The notes under the pieces: model-generated
Told to the model about the DNA's origin: nothing
The model's database searches: none
The model's input: the letters and a program-made list of their open reading frames with translations, nothing else
Part shown: positions 1-8,049 of the stretch, one piece after another
How the letters are laid out: every line of letters begins with the position of its first letter
Numbering within the stretch: position 1 is the first letter of the stretch
NCBI RefSeq assembly: GCF_000407145.1
Contig: NZ_KE136473.1
Span: 559,827 to 623,826, forward strand
Length of the DNA stretch: 64,000 nt
Direction of reading: 5' to 3'
Source: Enterococcus caccae ATCC BAA-1240
GTDB taxonomy: Bacteria; Bacillota; Bacilli; Lactobacillales; Enterococcaceae
Made by a program: the position numbers and the translations under genes

Positions 1-1
1 T

Positions 2-517
2 TATGCCTTTTTATTTGGTCTGTTGCTAGTGATCGTGACTATTTTATATCGTGGTATGGTACAATGGGCCGCTATTGAGAATGTGGAAGGACGTCATTTT
101 AATTTGAAGTCAATTTTTACATCCTTTATTAAAGAAAATGGTAAGCGGACAGTGAGTGCGAATCTATTGGTAACGATGTATACTGTTTTATGGTCATTAT
201 TGTTTGTTATTCCTGGTGTGATTAAACAATTGTCATATGGTATGACGAATTATTTATTGAAAAAAGATTCTGAATTAACCCCTAAAGAAGCGATGGAGCT
301 TAGTCAGACATTGATGCAAGGCTACAAATTGGAATATTGGTTATTTTCGTACTCATTTATTTTTTGGCAGTTTGCTACAATGTTTAGTTTTGGTCTAGCA
401 GGAATTTATGTTATTCCTTATTATAATGTGTCTGAAGTGTTATTTTTCGATCAGATTATTGCGGAAAAGCATCATTTGTTTTCTCAAGAAAAAGAAGCGG
501 GATTTGCGGATTTTTAG
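2..517 (+). CDS. DUF975-like integral membrane protein, C-terminal part
   Basis: The frame is open to the left edge, so the N-terminus lies outside the window. The visible 171 codons encode several hydrophobic helices, including one near the left edge and one around LLFVIPGVIKQLSYGM, then a pair near the C-terminus. The pattern 'RTVSANLLVTMYTVLWSLLFVIPG' type segment followed by 'ELTPKEAMELSQTLMQGYK' is typical of DUF975 membrane proteins of Firmicutes, whose function is unknown. An internal TTG at position 23 could be read as a start but lacks a ribosome-binding site and sits inside a membrane helix, so it is not the true start. It is followed by a strong hairpin terminator shared with the convergent gene. 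Confidence 0.7.
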   Translation, partial: YAFLFGLLLVIVTILYRGMVQWAAIENVEGRHFNLKSIFTSFIKENGKRTVSANLLVTMYTVLWSLLFVIPGVIKQLSYGMTNYLLKKDSELTPKEAMELSQTLMQGYKLEYWLFSYSFIFWQFATMFSFGLAGIYVIPYYNVSEVLFFDQIIAEKHHLFSQEKEAGFADF

Positions 518-523
518 AAGAAT

Positions 524-578
524 AAAGAGAAGTGAGTGGGACTTAGCTAGAATAGTTATGTCCCACTCGCTTCTCTTT
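524..578. terminator. bidirectional terminator between convergent genes
   Basis: AAAGAGAAGTGAGTGGGAC (524-542) pairs with GTCCCACTCGCTTCTCTTT (560-578), a 19-position stem with one mismatch. A-rich and T-rich flanks make it usable in both directions. It ends the DUF975-like gene and the AIM24 family gene, whose stop codon lies in the right arm. Confidence 0.85.
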
Positions 579-1275
579 ATGAACCTGTACTAACAAAAGG
601 GCTGATCAAACCAGCTAATCCTTCAATGTTTCTTGTTTGGATCATGATTGTGCCTGTACCATGAAATTCATTTACAACACCTTCACCTGTTGTAAAACCG
701 AAAATACCAGAAGCCACTTTAATGTTGTAATCTAACGATTCTGACCAAGCGACAACGTGTTGATTGTCTACGACAAATGGCTTGGTTCCATCTAGTTGGA
801 TTTCCACGATGTCCCCGTAGCTATTGATCAATAATGATCCGGAACCGGCTGTTTCCATTACGAATAATCCACCAGTGCCACCAAAAATCGCCCCACTTAG
901 TTTTTGACGTTTCATATTATAAGAGACACTTGCATCACACGCTAAAAACGCGCCAGTATTTAATCGCCAATGTTCACTTCCTACTTGAAGTTCTTTGATA
1001 GCTCCTGGTGTTGCTGGTGCTAAAGCGACTTTGGCTGTATCTGTTAGACCAGATGCTTTTGTGATAAAGAAGCTTTCTCCACTAGACATTGAACGACCGA
1101 GGGCACGAATTGCCCCGCCTAAGCCAGATTTTCCATTGCTATTCATTTTTCCTTCAAGAGTGATCTCACCATTGTGATAGACCATTGCACCGCTTTCTAA
1201 TTGAATGCTTTCACCTGTACGTAAATCCACTTCTACTAATGGAAAAACGGTATTTTCTGTCATCTTGTATTGCAT
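577..1275 (-). CDS. AIM24 / TIGR00266 family protein
   Basis: The 232-residue protein has the all-beta, glycine-rich sequence of the AIM24 (TIGR00266) family: an N-terminal 'ESGAMVYHNGEITLEGKM' segment, a middle 'GGTGGLFVMETAGSGSLLINSYG' and a C-terminal 'GEGVVNEFHGTGTIMIQTR'. The family folds as a trimeric beta barrel; a biochemical role in bacteria is not established. The ATG at 1275 is preceded by AAAGGAGG at eight-base spacing, which fixes the start. It appears to be a single-gene unit, convergent with the DUF975-like gene and divergent from the mobA operon. Confidence 0.85.
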   Translation of the reverse strand: MQYKMTENTVFPLVEVDLRTGESIQLESGAMVYHNGEITLEGKMNSNGKSGLGGAIRALGRSMSSGESFFITKASGLTDTAKVALAPATPGAIKELQVGSEHWRLNTGAFLACDASVSYNMKRQKLSGAIFGGTGGLFVMETAGSGSLLINSYGDIVEIQLDGTKPFVVDNQHVVAWSESLDYNIKVASGIFGFTTGEGVVNEFHGTGTIMIQTRNIEGLAGLISPFVSTGS

Positions 1276-1426
1276 ATTGCAAACCTCCTTTGTTATTTCA
1301 TTTACTAGTATACCTTATCAGGAGAATGATTTCTTAGAAGTTTTTGATTTTTATACTCTTCTACTAAGGAATCGTTCTTAGTATGAGGTGTAGGTCAAAT
1401 AAACGTAAGAAATAGTAAAATAATAA

Positions 1427-1454
1427 TTGACTTGTTGAAAGGATGTTCTATAAT
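1427..1454 (+). promoter_or_regulatory. promoter of the molybdenum/formate dehydrogenase operon
   Basis: TTGACT (1427-1432) and TATAAT (1449-1454) are separated by 16 bases, a good vegetative-sigma promoter. The predicted transcript starts around 1461, just before an 18-bp palindrome and about 75 bases before mobA. Confidence 0.7.
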
Positions 1455-1470
1455 AGAATAAAAGTTGTTG

Positions 1471-1488
1471 CTAAAAAATATTTTTTAG
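1471..1488. promoter_or_regulatory. 18-bp perfect palindrome in the mobA leader, candidate operator
   Basis: CTAAAAAATATTTTTTAG is a perfect palindrome placed about 10 bases after the predicted transcription start, where a repressor would block elongation or initiation. A half-like copy, AATATTTTTTAG, follows at about 1494-1505. The A/T simplicity means it could be fortuitous. No regulator gene for it is evident in the window. Confidence 0.35.
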
Positions 1489-1534
1489 TGTTGAATATTT
1501 TTTAGTTAAGGTGATAATCAATGTGAGGTGTTTC

Positions 1535-2125
1535 ATGAAAAAGCAGATAACCAACTGTACCGCAGTTGTATTGTGCGGTGGGAAAAGTTCACGAATGGGG
1601 TTTGATAAGTCTTTGTTGCAGGTGGACGGAGAATTTGTGCTATTAAAAACGGTGAAGCAGTTGAGAAAGCTCTTCTCAGAACTTCTGTTGATCACAAATA
1701 AACGAAGTAAATTTCCAGCCCCTTTTTCTCAAGTCGAAATACTAGAAGATCATTATCCAGAAAAAGGCCCTCTTGGTGGTTTAGTCACAGCATTAGAAAT
1801 GAGTAAAACAGAGTATGTATTTTTACTTGCATGTGATATTCCGAACTTGCCTATTGATCTGATACAAGAAATGGCCAAATTTATTGGGACGCATGATGTT
1901 GTTATTTGTAAAAAAAATCATCGTTTTGAACCTTTATTTGCTTTTTATCATCGTTCTTGTTTACCTATTTTGCAGCAGCAGCTTCAGACAAATGACTGGC
2001 GTATTAGAAAAGAATTTGCTCGATTTTCAGTAAAGACGGTAGAGCTGGATGCAACTAGTGCATTAGAAAATGTGAACGCACCAAAAGAATTAACGTTATG
2101 GAAACAGCAAGAATCAACTAGATGA
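1535..2125 (+). CDS. mobA: molybdenum cofactor guanylyltransferase MobA
   Basis: The 196-residue protein transfers GMP from GTP to molybdopterin, giving the guanine dinucleotide form of Moco used by formate dehydrogenases. The N-terminal nucleotide-binding signature LCGGKSSRMGFDKSLL is clear, followed by the Rossmann-like 'LLACDIPNLP' metal/nucleotide-binding motif. The length fits the family. The ATG at 1535 is preceded by GAGGTG; an in-frame GTG at 1511 has no ribosome site. It is the first gene of the molybdenum locus, 12 bases before the FNT channel gene, consistent with a bis-MGD enzyme being encoded downstream. Confidence 0.92.
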   Translation: MKKQITNCTAVVLCGGKSSRMGFDKSLLQVDGEFVLLKTVKQLRKLFSELLLITNKRSKFPAPFSQVEILEDHYPEKGPLGGLVTALEMSKTEYVFLLACDIPNLPIDLIQEMAKFIGTHDVVICKKNHRFEPLFAFYHRSCLPILQQQLQTNDWRIRKEFARFSVKTVELDATSALENVNAPKELTLWKQQESTR

Positions 2126-2137
2126 AAGGAGTTTCAG

Positions 2138-2947
2138 ATGGATTTTGAAAGTAGTCAAGATGTTGTCACAAGTTTAGGAGATAAAGCAGTAGCTAAAAGT
2201 CAATTATCGTTTGTTACGCTGAGTGTATTAGGAATTATGGCAGGTTTTTTTATCGCTTTAGGGTATGTATCGTTTATTAGAATTTCAGGAACTGTACCTA
2301 AAAGTTGGGGCTCGTTCTCAACGTTTTTGGGTGGTTGTTTGTTTCCAATTGGATTGATAGCGCTTACTTTTGTTGGTGGAGAATTGGCTACAGGAAATAT
2401 GATGGTCATGACGTTAGGTCTGTTACAAAAAAAAATCAACGGTCAAAGCTTAGCCTATAATTGGTTGGTCGTTTTGATCACAAATTGTATCGGTGGTATT
2501 TTAGTTGCTTATCTCTTTGGTCATATCGTTGGGCTAACGGAAGGTGCATTTTTAGAAAAGACCCTTTCGGTTGCAAAAGCAAAAATCGCAGATCCACCGC
2601 TTGTGGCCTTTGTTTCAGGGATTGGTTGTAATATTTTTGTTTGTTTAGCTGTTTATTTAGGTGCAATGGGAAAAACATATCTTGGCAAAATGTTTGGTCT
2701 GTGGTTTCCAGTGATGGTTTTTGTCGTTTGTGGTTTTCAACACGTGGTCGCAAATGCATTTATCATACCAGCTGCCATTTTTTCAAATGTTAGCGGGATT
2801 CAATGGTCTGATTATCTTATGAATACAGTATTCGTCTTTTTAGGAAATGCGGTTGGAGGTAGTTTATTTTTGGCGGTTCCATTGATGTTTGTGACGGCGG
2901 AGAAGAAGGAAGCGAGTGAGCCAGATGGTATTTACGAAAAGTATTGA
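2138..2947 (+). CDS. formate/nitrite transporter (FNT) family channel
   Basis: This 269-residue protein has six hydrophobic helices and the FNT hallmarks: a re-entrant 'GGELATGNMM' segment and a C-terminal 'GFQHVVANAFIIPAA' segment containing the conserved pore histidine. FNT channels carry formate, nitrite or hydrosulfide. Placement two genes before a formate dehydrogenase argues for formate (a FocA/FdhC role), bringing formate to the cytoplasmic enzyme. The start ATG has AAAGGAG eight bases upstream. The substrate is inferred from context. Confidence 0.9.
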   Translation: MDFESSQDVVTSLGDKAVAKSQLSFVTLSVLGIMAGFFIALGYVSFIRISGTVPKSWGSFSTFLGGCLFPIGLIALTFVGGELATGNMMVMTLGLLQKKINGQSLAYNWLVVLITNCIGGILVAYLFGHIVGLTEGAFLEKTLSVAKAKIADPPLVAFVSGIGCNIFVCLAVYLGAMGKTYLGKMFGLWFPVMVFVVCGFQHVVANAFIIPAAIFSNVSGIQWSDYLMNTVFVFLGNAVGGSLFLAVPLMFVTAEKKEASEPDGIYEKY

Positions 2948-2957
2948 GGTTCATAAT

Positions 2958-3518
2958 ATGGTTCAAATTGGTTCTACTGGACGCAATAGTGGAAAAACAA
3001 CGATTGCGAAAAGAATCATTGCTGAAAATCAGGAACGTTTCACGATTTATGGGTTAAAGATCATTACGATTAGCGGTGCTCGTGGCAAATGTCAGCGGGG
3101 AGAAACTGGTTGCGGTATTTGTACGAGTATTGACGAAGGCTATGAATTGATTGAAGAACGCAATTGTAATGGAGTAAAAGATACGATGCAATTATTAAAA
3201 GCGGGATGTAAGAAGGTTTATTTACTAAAGGTATTCCATGATCATCTATTAGAAGGGTTTTTGTCTTTTCTTCAATTTGTTCCTAGAGATACATTGATTG
3301 TTTGTGAGTCAAATTCTATTCGTGAAGTTGTTAAACCAGGCTTGTTTTTGATGATGAACAATCAAAAAAGTCTTAAAAAAACCGCAGCTAATGTGATTGA
3401 TCAGGCAGATATTATTTTGGAAACATCTAAGTTAGCCAATACGTTTAACCTTATCAAAACTAAAAACGGTATTCGTTTTTCAGAGAATAGCGTAGAAAAT
3501 AGGAGAGTAAAAATATGA
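2958..3518 (+). CDS. MobB-like P-loop NTPase with cysteine cluster
   Basis: The 186-residue protein begins with a Walker A loop, GSTGRNSGKTT, close to residue 12, as in MobB and related GTPases of the SIMIBI class. It then departs from MobB: a cysteine-rich stretch 'GKCQRGETGCGIC' follows at about residues 47-59, suggesting metal or cluster binding. The ATG at 2958 has GAGG eight bases upstream; a GTG at 2916 would overlap the channel gene and lacks a ribosome site. Its stop overlaps the next ATG (translational coupling), tying it to the dehydrogenase subunits. A role in cofactor maturation or delivery is inferred; the exact family is not certain. Confidence 0.6.
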   Translation: MVQIGSTGRNSGKTTIAKRIIAENQERFTIYGLKIITISGARGKCQRGETGCGICTSIDEGYELIEERNCNGVKDTMQLLKAGCKKVYLLKVFHDHLLEGFLSFLQFVPRDTLIVCESNSIREVVKPGLFLMMNNQKSLKKTAANVIDQADIILETSKLANTFNLIKTKNGIRFSENSVENRRVKI

Positions 3519-4003
3519 GTTCATTAAGTTTAGCAGAAAAGGAAGCGATTATTTTAGAAAATGATTCAGACCCACAACGTATTTTGAACATGTTGATTGC
3601 CATGCAATTTGCCTCTGAAGAAGGATATATCGATGAGGAAACAGCCCAATTAGTGGCAGATCGATTGCATTTGTCTCTAGCCAGAGTCTATGAGATTCTA
3701 AGTTTTTATGCCATTTTGAAAACAGAACCGCAAGCAAAATATGTACTTAAAATCTGCAATAGTACGCCATGTCTGTTTACTGGTGGGGATATGTTGTCAG
3801 AAGTGTTAGAAACGATTTTGGAAGTACCTGCAGATCAACCAACACCAGATGGTCTATTTATGTATCATAGTATTCCATGTATCGGAGCTTGTGACAAAGG
3901 ACCCGTAATCAAAATCAAAGATACTGTATTTGCTGATTTGACGGAAGCGAAAGTTTATCAATTGATCGATGACCTCCAGCACGGATGTTATCAAGAGCTA
4001 TAG
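3515..4003 (+). CDS. NAD-dependent formate dehydrogenase, NuoE/FdsG-like [2Fe-2S] subunit
   Basis: The 162-residue protein matches the 24-kDa NuoE family: a helical N-terminus and a thioredoxin-like C-terminal half carrying the [2Fe-2S] ligands CNSTPC and CIGAC in the usual C-x4-C and C-x3-C spacing. It passes electrons between the flavin subunit and the catalytic subunit of a soluble NAD-linked dehydrogenase. The ATG overlaps the stop of the P-loop gene (ATGA) and has AGGAGA upstream. No other complex I genes are near, so it belongs to a formate dehydrogenase rather than to respiratory complex I. Confidence 0.88.
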   Translation: MSSLSLAEKEAIILENDSDPQRILNMLIAMQFASEEGYIDEETAQLVADRLHLSLARVYEILSFYAILKTEPQAKYVLKICNSTPCLFTGGDMLSEVLETILEVPADQPTPDGLFMYHSIPCIGACDKGPVIKIKDTVFADLTEAKVYQLIDDLQHGCYQEL

Positions 4004-4014
4004 GAGGAAGAAAA

Positions 4015-5313
4015 ATGATCAAACGAAATCAACCAGTTTTATTAGAACGTATCAGCAAAATGAAACAGGCAACAGATGTTGAAGAGTACCAGAAATACAA
4101 TGGATTTTCAGGTTTGTTGAAGGCGACAGAGATGGATAAAGAAGCTATTTTGTCAGAATTGGATTTAGCCCATTTGCGCGGTCGTGGTGGAGCCGCTTTT
4201 CCGTTGGGGAAAAAATGGCGGCATTTATATGGTGCTAAAGGGGACACGAAATACATTGTGTGTAATGCCGATGAAGGAGAGCCTGGAACGTTTAAAGACA
4301 AAGCGCTACTGGAACATGATCCGTTGAGTGTGATCGAAGGTATGGTGATTGCTGGATATCTTTTTTCAGCTAAAGCAGGTTATATCTATATGCGCGGAGA
4401 ATATCGCAGAATTCAGAAAATTTTTCAAGAAGCATTGGATAATGCAGAAAAAGCTGGTTTCTTAGGAGAAAATATTCTAGGTATTCAAGGCTTCAATTAT
4501 AAAATCACAATTATTTCTGGTGCTGGTGCATATGTTTGTGGTGAGAATTCAGCACTTTTAAATTCAATCGAAGGCAAAACTGGCAGACCAAGAGTAAAAC
4601 CACCACACTTAGCAGATGTTGGGTTGTATTTGCAACCTACCTTAGTAAACAACGTAGAATCATTTGCAGGGATTCCAGTTATTTTACGTGAAGGAGGACA
4701 AGCGTATCGTGATCTTGGCACCGAAGATGGGGGTGGTACAAAATTGATTTGTTTATCTGGTCATATTAAAAATCGTGGATTGTATGAAGTGAATCTTGGC
4801 ACCTCGCTACAAGAGATTCTTTATTCAGAAGAATACGGTGGTGGCTCATCTACTGGACGTCCATTAAAGTTTATTCATTTCGGTGGACAATCTGGACCAA
4901 TCGGAGCCGTTCAAAATCTGGAAGACTGTGTCTATTCTTATGAAGGGTTGTGGGATAAAGGATTATCTATCGGTTCTGGAGCAATCGTTGTGATGGATGA
5001 CCAGGTAAGTATCGTTGACTATCTAGTGAACGTAGCAGCTTTTTTTGCACATGAATCTTGTGGAAAATGTACCCCATGCCGTTTAGGAACAACACGAATT
5101 TTAGAACTTTTGACAAAATTTAATACCCAAACCGCTGTTGAGGGAGATATTGAACGTTTGGAAAACATGTTGACACATGTGACAAACCTTTCTGCTTGTG
5201 GGTTAGGCCAATCAGTTGCCAATCCAATGAAAAGTGGATTAGTTTATTTTTCTGAGGAATTTGAAGAGGGGATTCGTGAGACGGTAGCACCAGTAAAAGG
5301 GGGGCTTTGGTAA
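4015..5313 (+). CDS. NAD-dependent formate dehydrogenase, NuoF/FdsB-like flavin subunit
   Basis: The 432-residue protein binds FMN and NAD(H). The glycine-rich GRGGAAFPLGKKW near residue 55 is the NAD/FMN loop, 'GAYVCGENSALLNSIEG' the second FMN segment, and SCGKCTPC with a distant LSACGLG cysteine the four ligands of the N3-type [4Fe-4S] cluster. A soluble-ligand-binding beta-grasp (SLBB) region lies between. The start at 4015 is chosen over an upstream in-frame GTG because TAGGAGGAAG precedes it. It lies 11 bases after the NuoE-like gene and one base before the catalytic subunit gene. Confidence 0.9.
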   Translation: MIKRNQPVLLERISKMKQATDVEEYQKYNGFSGLLKATEMDKEAILSELDLAHLRGRGGAAFPLGKKWRHLYGAKGDTKYIVCNADEGEPGTFKDKALLEHDPLSVIEGMVIAGYLFSAKAGYIYMRGEYRRIQKIFQEALDNAEKAGFLGENILGIQGFNYKITIISGAGAYVCGENSALLNSIEGKTGRPRVKPPHLADVGLYLQPTLVNNVESFAGIPVILREGGQAYRDLGTEDGGGTKLICLSGHIKNRGLYEVNLGTSLQEILYSEEYGGGSSTGRPLKFIHFGGQSGPIGAVQNLEDCVYSYEGLWDKGLSIGSGAIVVMDDQVSIVDYLVNVAAFFAHESCGKCTPCRLGTTRILELLTKFNTQTAVEGDIERLENMLTHVTNLSACGLGQSVANPMKSGLVYFSEEFEEGIRETVAPVKGGLW

Positions 5314-5314
5314 G

Positions 5315-8035
5315 ATGGAAACAACAATAAAAACAGCAACGGTAACAATGTCGATCGATGATCAGTCGATCACTGTACCAAAAGGAACAACAATATTAGA
5401 AGCTGCCACAATGTTAAACATTGATATCCCAACACTTTGCCATCTAAAAGAACTGGCGCCGGATGGGTCATGCCGGATGTGTACGATTGAAGTCGAAGGC
5501 GGCCGAAAAGGTGGTTTGACCACAGCTTGTACAGCTCATTGTCAAGAGGGAATGGTAGTTTATACAGCTTCACCAAGAGTCAAGGATTCTCGTCGCTTCG
5601 TTTTAGACTTATTACTAAGTAACCACAAATTAGACTGCTTCTCTTGTGGTAAAAATGGCGATTGTAAGCTTCAAGACTATTGTTTGGATTATGAAATTGA
5701 AGAGACCAGCTTTAAGGATGGGAAACGGATGCCTTGTCATCAAGAAGATACGAGTAATCCCTTTTTTGATTATGATCCAGAAAAGTGTATTATGTGTAGG
5801 CGTTGTTCCAAAGTGTGCCAATTACGTCAAGGGCGAGATGTGATCAGCATTTCTAGACGTGGTTTTGATACGAAAATGACACCAAGTTATGGAGCAACTT
5901 TTGATCAGTCACTTTGTGAGTCTTGTGGAAATTGTGTTTCTGCTTGTCCCACAGGTGCCTTGGTTAGTAAAGACCATAAAGCATATCGAGAATGGGAGAC
6001 GAAAAAAATTCCAACAACCTGCCCTCATTGTGGGACAGGTTGTCAAATGAATCTCGTTGTAAAAAACAATAAATTAGTTGGAGTAGAGCCGATCAATGGT
6101 GCTGCAAATAAAAATCTTTTATGTGTTAAAGGTAAATTTGCTTCTTATAAATTCGTTGGCTCAGGCGACCGATTGACTGAACCGTTGATTAAACGTAATG
6201 GTATTTTTGAACCTGCGACTTGGGACGAAGCGTTGACCTTAGTGGCAGAGAAATTTAGTCAACTGAAAGCGGATCATGGTTCGGATTCCTTAGCTGGATT
6301 CTCTTGTTCTCGGTCAATCAATGAAGATAATTATGTCTTCCAAAAAATGATACGGGCAGCCTTTGGGACTAATAATGTAGATAATTGTGCTCGTGTTTGT
6401 CATTCTGCTTCTGTGCATGGTTTAGCTCATACACTGGGATCTGGGGCCATGACTAATCCAATCGCTGATATTACGACCGATGTCGATGTGATTTTATTAG
6501 TTGGGTCAAACCCAGAAGAAGCTCATCCTGTGATCGGTTCACAAATTCGTCAAGCGATGCAGCGTGGTACGAAAGTAATTGTCGTTGATCCTCGTAAAAT
6601 CGATTTGGTGAAAAACTGTGAACTTCACTTACAAATTCAAGCTGGAACGAACGTAGCATTCGCCAACGGCATGATGCATGTGATATTAAAAGAAGGGTTA
6701 GCTGATCGTACTTTTATCGAAGAGAAAACGGAAGGTTTTGAAGCACTAGAACAAATTGTCGCAGATTATCCTCCTGAAAAAGTAGCTGAAATTTGTCATA
6801 TCGAAGCAGAAGATTTGATTAAAGCAGCCAGATTATATGCGAAAGCTGAAAAAGCACCAATCATCTATTGTCTAGGGGTAACAGAACATTCTACAGGAAC
6901 TGAAGGTGTTATGAGCATGTCGAACATGGCAATGCTAGTTGGAAAACTCGGTAAGCCAGGTTGCGGAGTTAATCCATTGCGTGGACAAAATAATGTACAA
7001 GGTGCTTGTGATATGGGCTGTATGCCGTATGATTTTCCAGGTTATCAAAAAGTGGCCAATCCAGAAGTGATGAAGAAGTTTGAAGAAGCGTGGGGCGTTA
7101 CGTTAAATAAAAATGTAGGCATGACTTCCACACAAGTCTTACCTGCTGCTGCCAAAGGAAAGATTAAAGGCCTGTATATTTTTGGTGAAGATCCGATCGT
7201 AACGGATCCTGATACGAATCATGTACGTAAAGCGTTAGAGCATTTGGAATTTTTTGTCGTTCAAGAATTATTCATGACTGAAACAGCGGCATATGCGGAT
7301 GTGGTGCTGCCAGGAATCAGTTATGCTGAAAAAGACGGAACCTTTACGAATACGGAAAGACGAGTTCAACGAGTGCGGAAAGCGATTGAGCCAAGAGGTG
7401 AGGCAAGAGAGGATTTCGATATTTTCTGTGATGTAATGACCCGCCTAGGTTATCCCTGTCATTATGATTCAGCCAAAGAAATCATGGATGAAATTGCAGC
7501 CGTTACCCCAACCTTTGGTGGAATTAATTATGATCGATTAGAAGAAACCGGAGGGCTGCAGTGGCCTTGTCGAACAACAGAAGACCCTGGGACACCGATC
7601 ATGCATGTTGGTGAATTTACCCGAGGAAAAGGCTTGTTTATGGCGATTCCATATAAGAAAGCGAGAGAGCTACCCGATGAGAGCTACCCATATTTAATGT
7701 CTACGGGCAGGATGCTCTATCATTACAATACTCGAGCGATGACAGGTCGAACAGAAGGAATCAATCAAATTGCTAATCGTTCGTATATTGAGATCAATAC
7801 AATAGACGCTAATCGGCTAGGGATTCAAGAAGGCGACAAAGTCACTGTTAAATCTAGAAGAGGAACGATTGAAACCTATGCTGCTGTTGGGAATCGGGTC
7901 TTTCCACAAGAAGTCTTCATGACCTTCCATTTTCCAGATGGAAATGTCAATGAATTGACCAATGCTGAATTTGACGACATCGCAATTATTCCTGAATACA
8001 AGGTATGCGCTGTTGATATTACACCTATTAGGTAA
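5315..8035 (+). CDS. fdhF: formate dehydrogenase catalytic subunit (bis-MGD, cysteine type)
   Basis: The 906-residue protein oxidises formate to CO2 and passes electrons through a chain of clusters. In order it has a plant-type [2Fe-2S] domain (CHLKELAPDGSCRMC), the NuoG-like His/Cys cluster (HKLDCFSCGKNGDC), two ferredoxin-type clusters (CIMCRRCSKVC, CESCGNCVSAC), the molybdopterin-domain cluster (CPHCGTGC) and the bis-MGD domains. In 'NCARVCHSASV' Cys362 stands where selenocysteine is found in E. coli FdhF, so no selenium machinery is needed; the adjacent catalytic His363 is kept. A molybdopterin dinucleotide-binding domain closes the protein. Fusion of the NuoG-like N-terminus fits the FdsA type of NAD-dependent enzyme. 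Confidence 0.93.
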   Translation: METTIKTATVTMSIDDQSITVPKGTTILEAATMLNIDIPTLCHLKELAPDGSCRMCTIEVEGGRKGGLTTACTAHCQEGMVVYTASPRVKDSRRFVLDLLLSNHKLDCFSCGKNGDCKLQDYCLDYEIEETSFKDGKRMPCHQEDTSNPFFDYDPEKCIMCRRCSKVCQLRQGRDVISISRRGFDTKMTPSYGATFDQSLCESCGNCVSACPTGALVSKDHKAYREWETKKIPTTCPHCGTGCQMNLVVKNNKLVGVEPINGAANKNLLCVKGKFASYKFVGSGDRLTEPLIKRNGIFEPATWDEALTLVAEKFSQLKADHGSDSLAGFSCSRSINEDNYVFQKMIRAAFGTNNVDNCARVCHSASVHGLAHTLGSGAMTNPIADITTDVDVILLVGSNPEEAHPVIGSQIRQAMQRGTKVIVVDPRKIDLVKNCELHLQIQAGTNVAFANGMMHVILKEGLADRTFIEEKTEGFEALEQIVADYPPEKVAEICHIEAEDLIKAARLYAKAEKAPIIYCLGVTEHSTGTEGVMSMSNMAMLVGKLGKPGCGVNPLRGQNNVQGACDMGCMPYDFPGYQKVANPEVMKKFEEAWGVTLNKNVGMTSTQVLPAAAKGKIKGLYIFGEDPIVTDPDTNHVRKALEHLEFFVVQELFMTETAAYADVVLPGISYAEKDGTFTNTERRVQRVRKAIEPRGEAREDFDIFCDVMTRLGYPCHYDSAKEIMDEIAAVTPTFGGINYDRLEETGGLQWPCRTTEDPGTPIMHVGEFTRGKGLFMAIPYKKARELPDESYPYLMSTGRMLYHYNTRAMTGRTEGINQIANRSYIEINTIDANRLGIQEGDKVTVKSRRGTIETYAAVGNRVFPQEVFMTFHFPDGNVNELTNAEFDDIAIIPEYKVCAVDITPIR

Positions 8036-8049
8036 AGGGAGTTGGTTCA

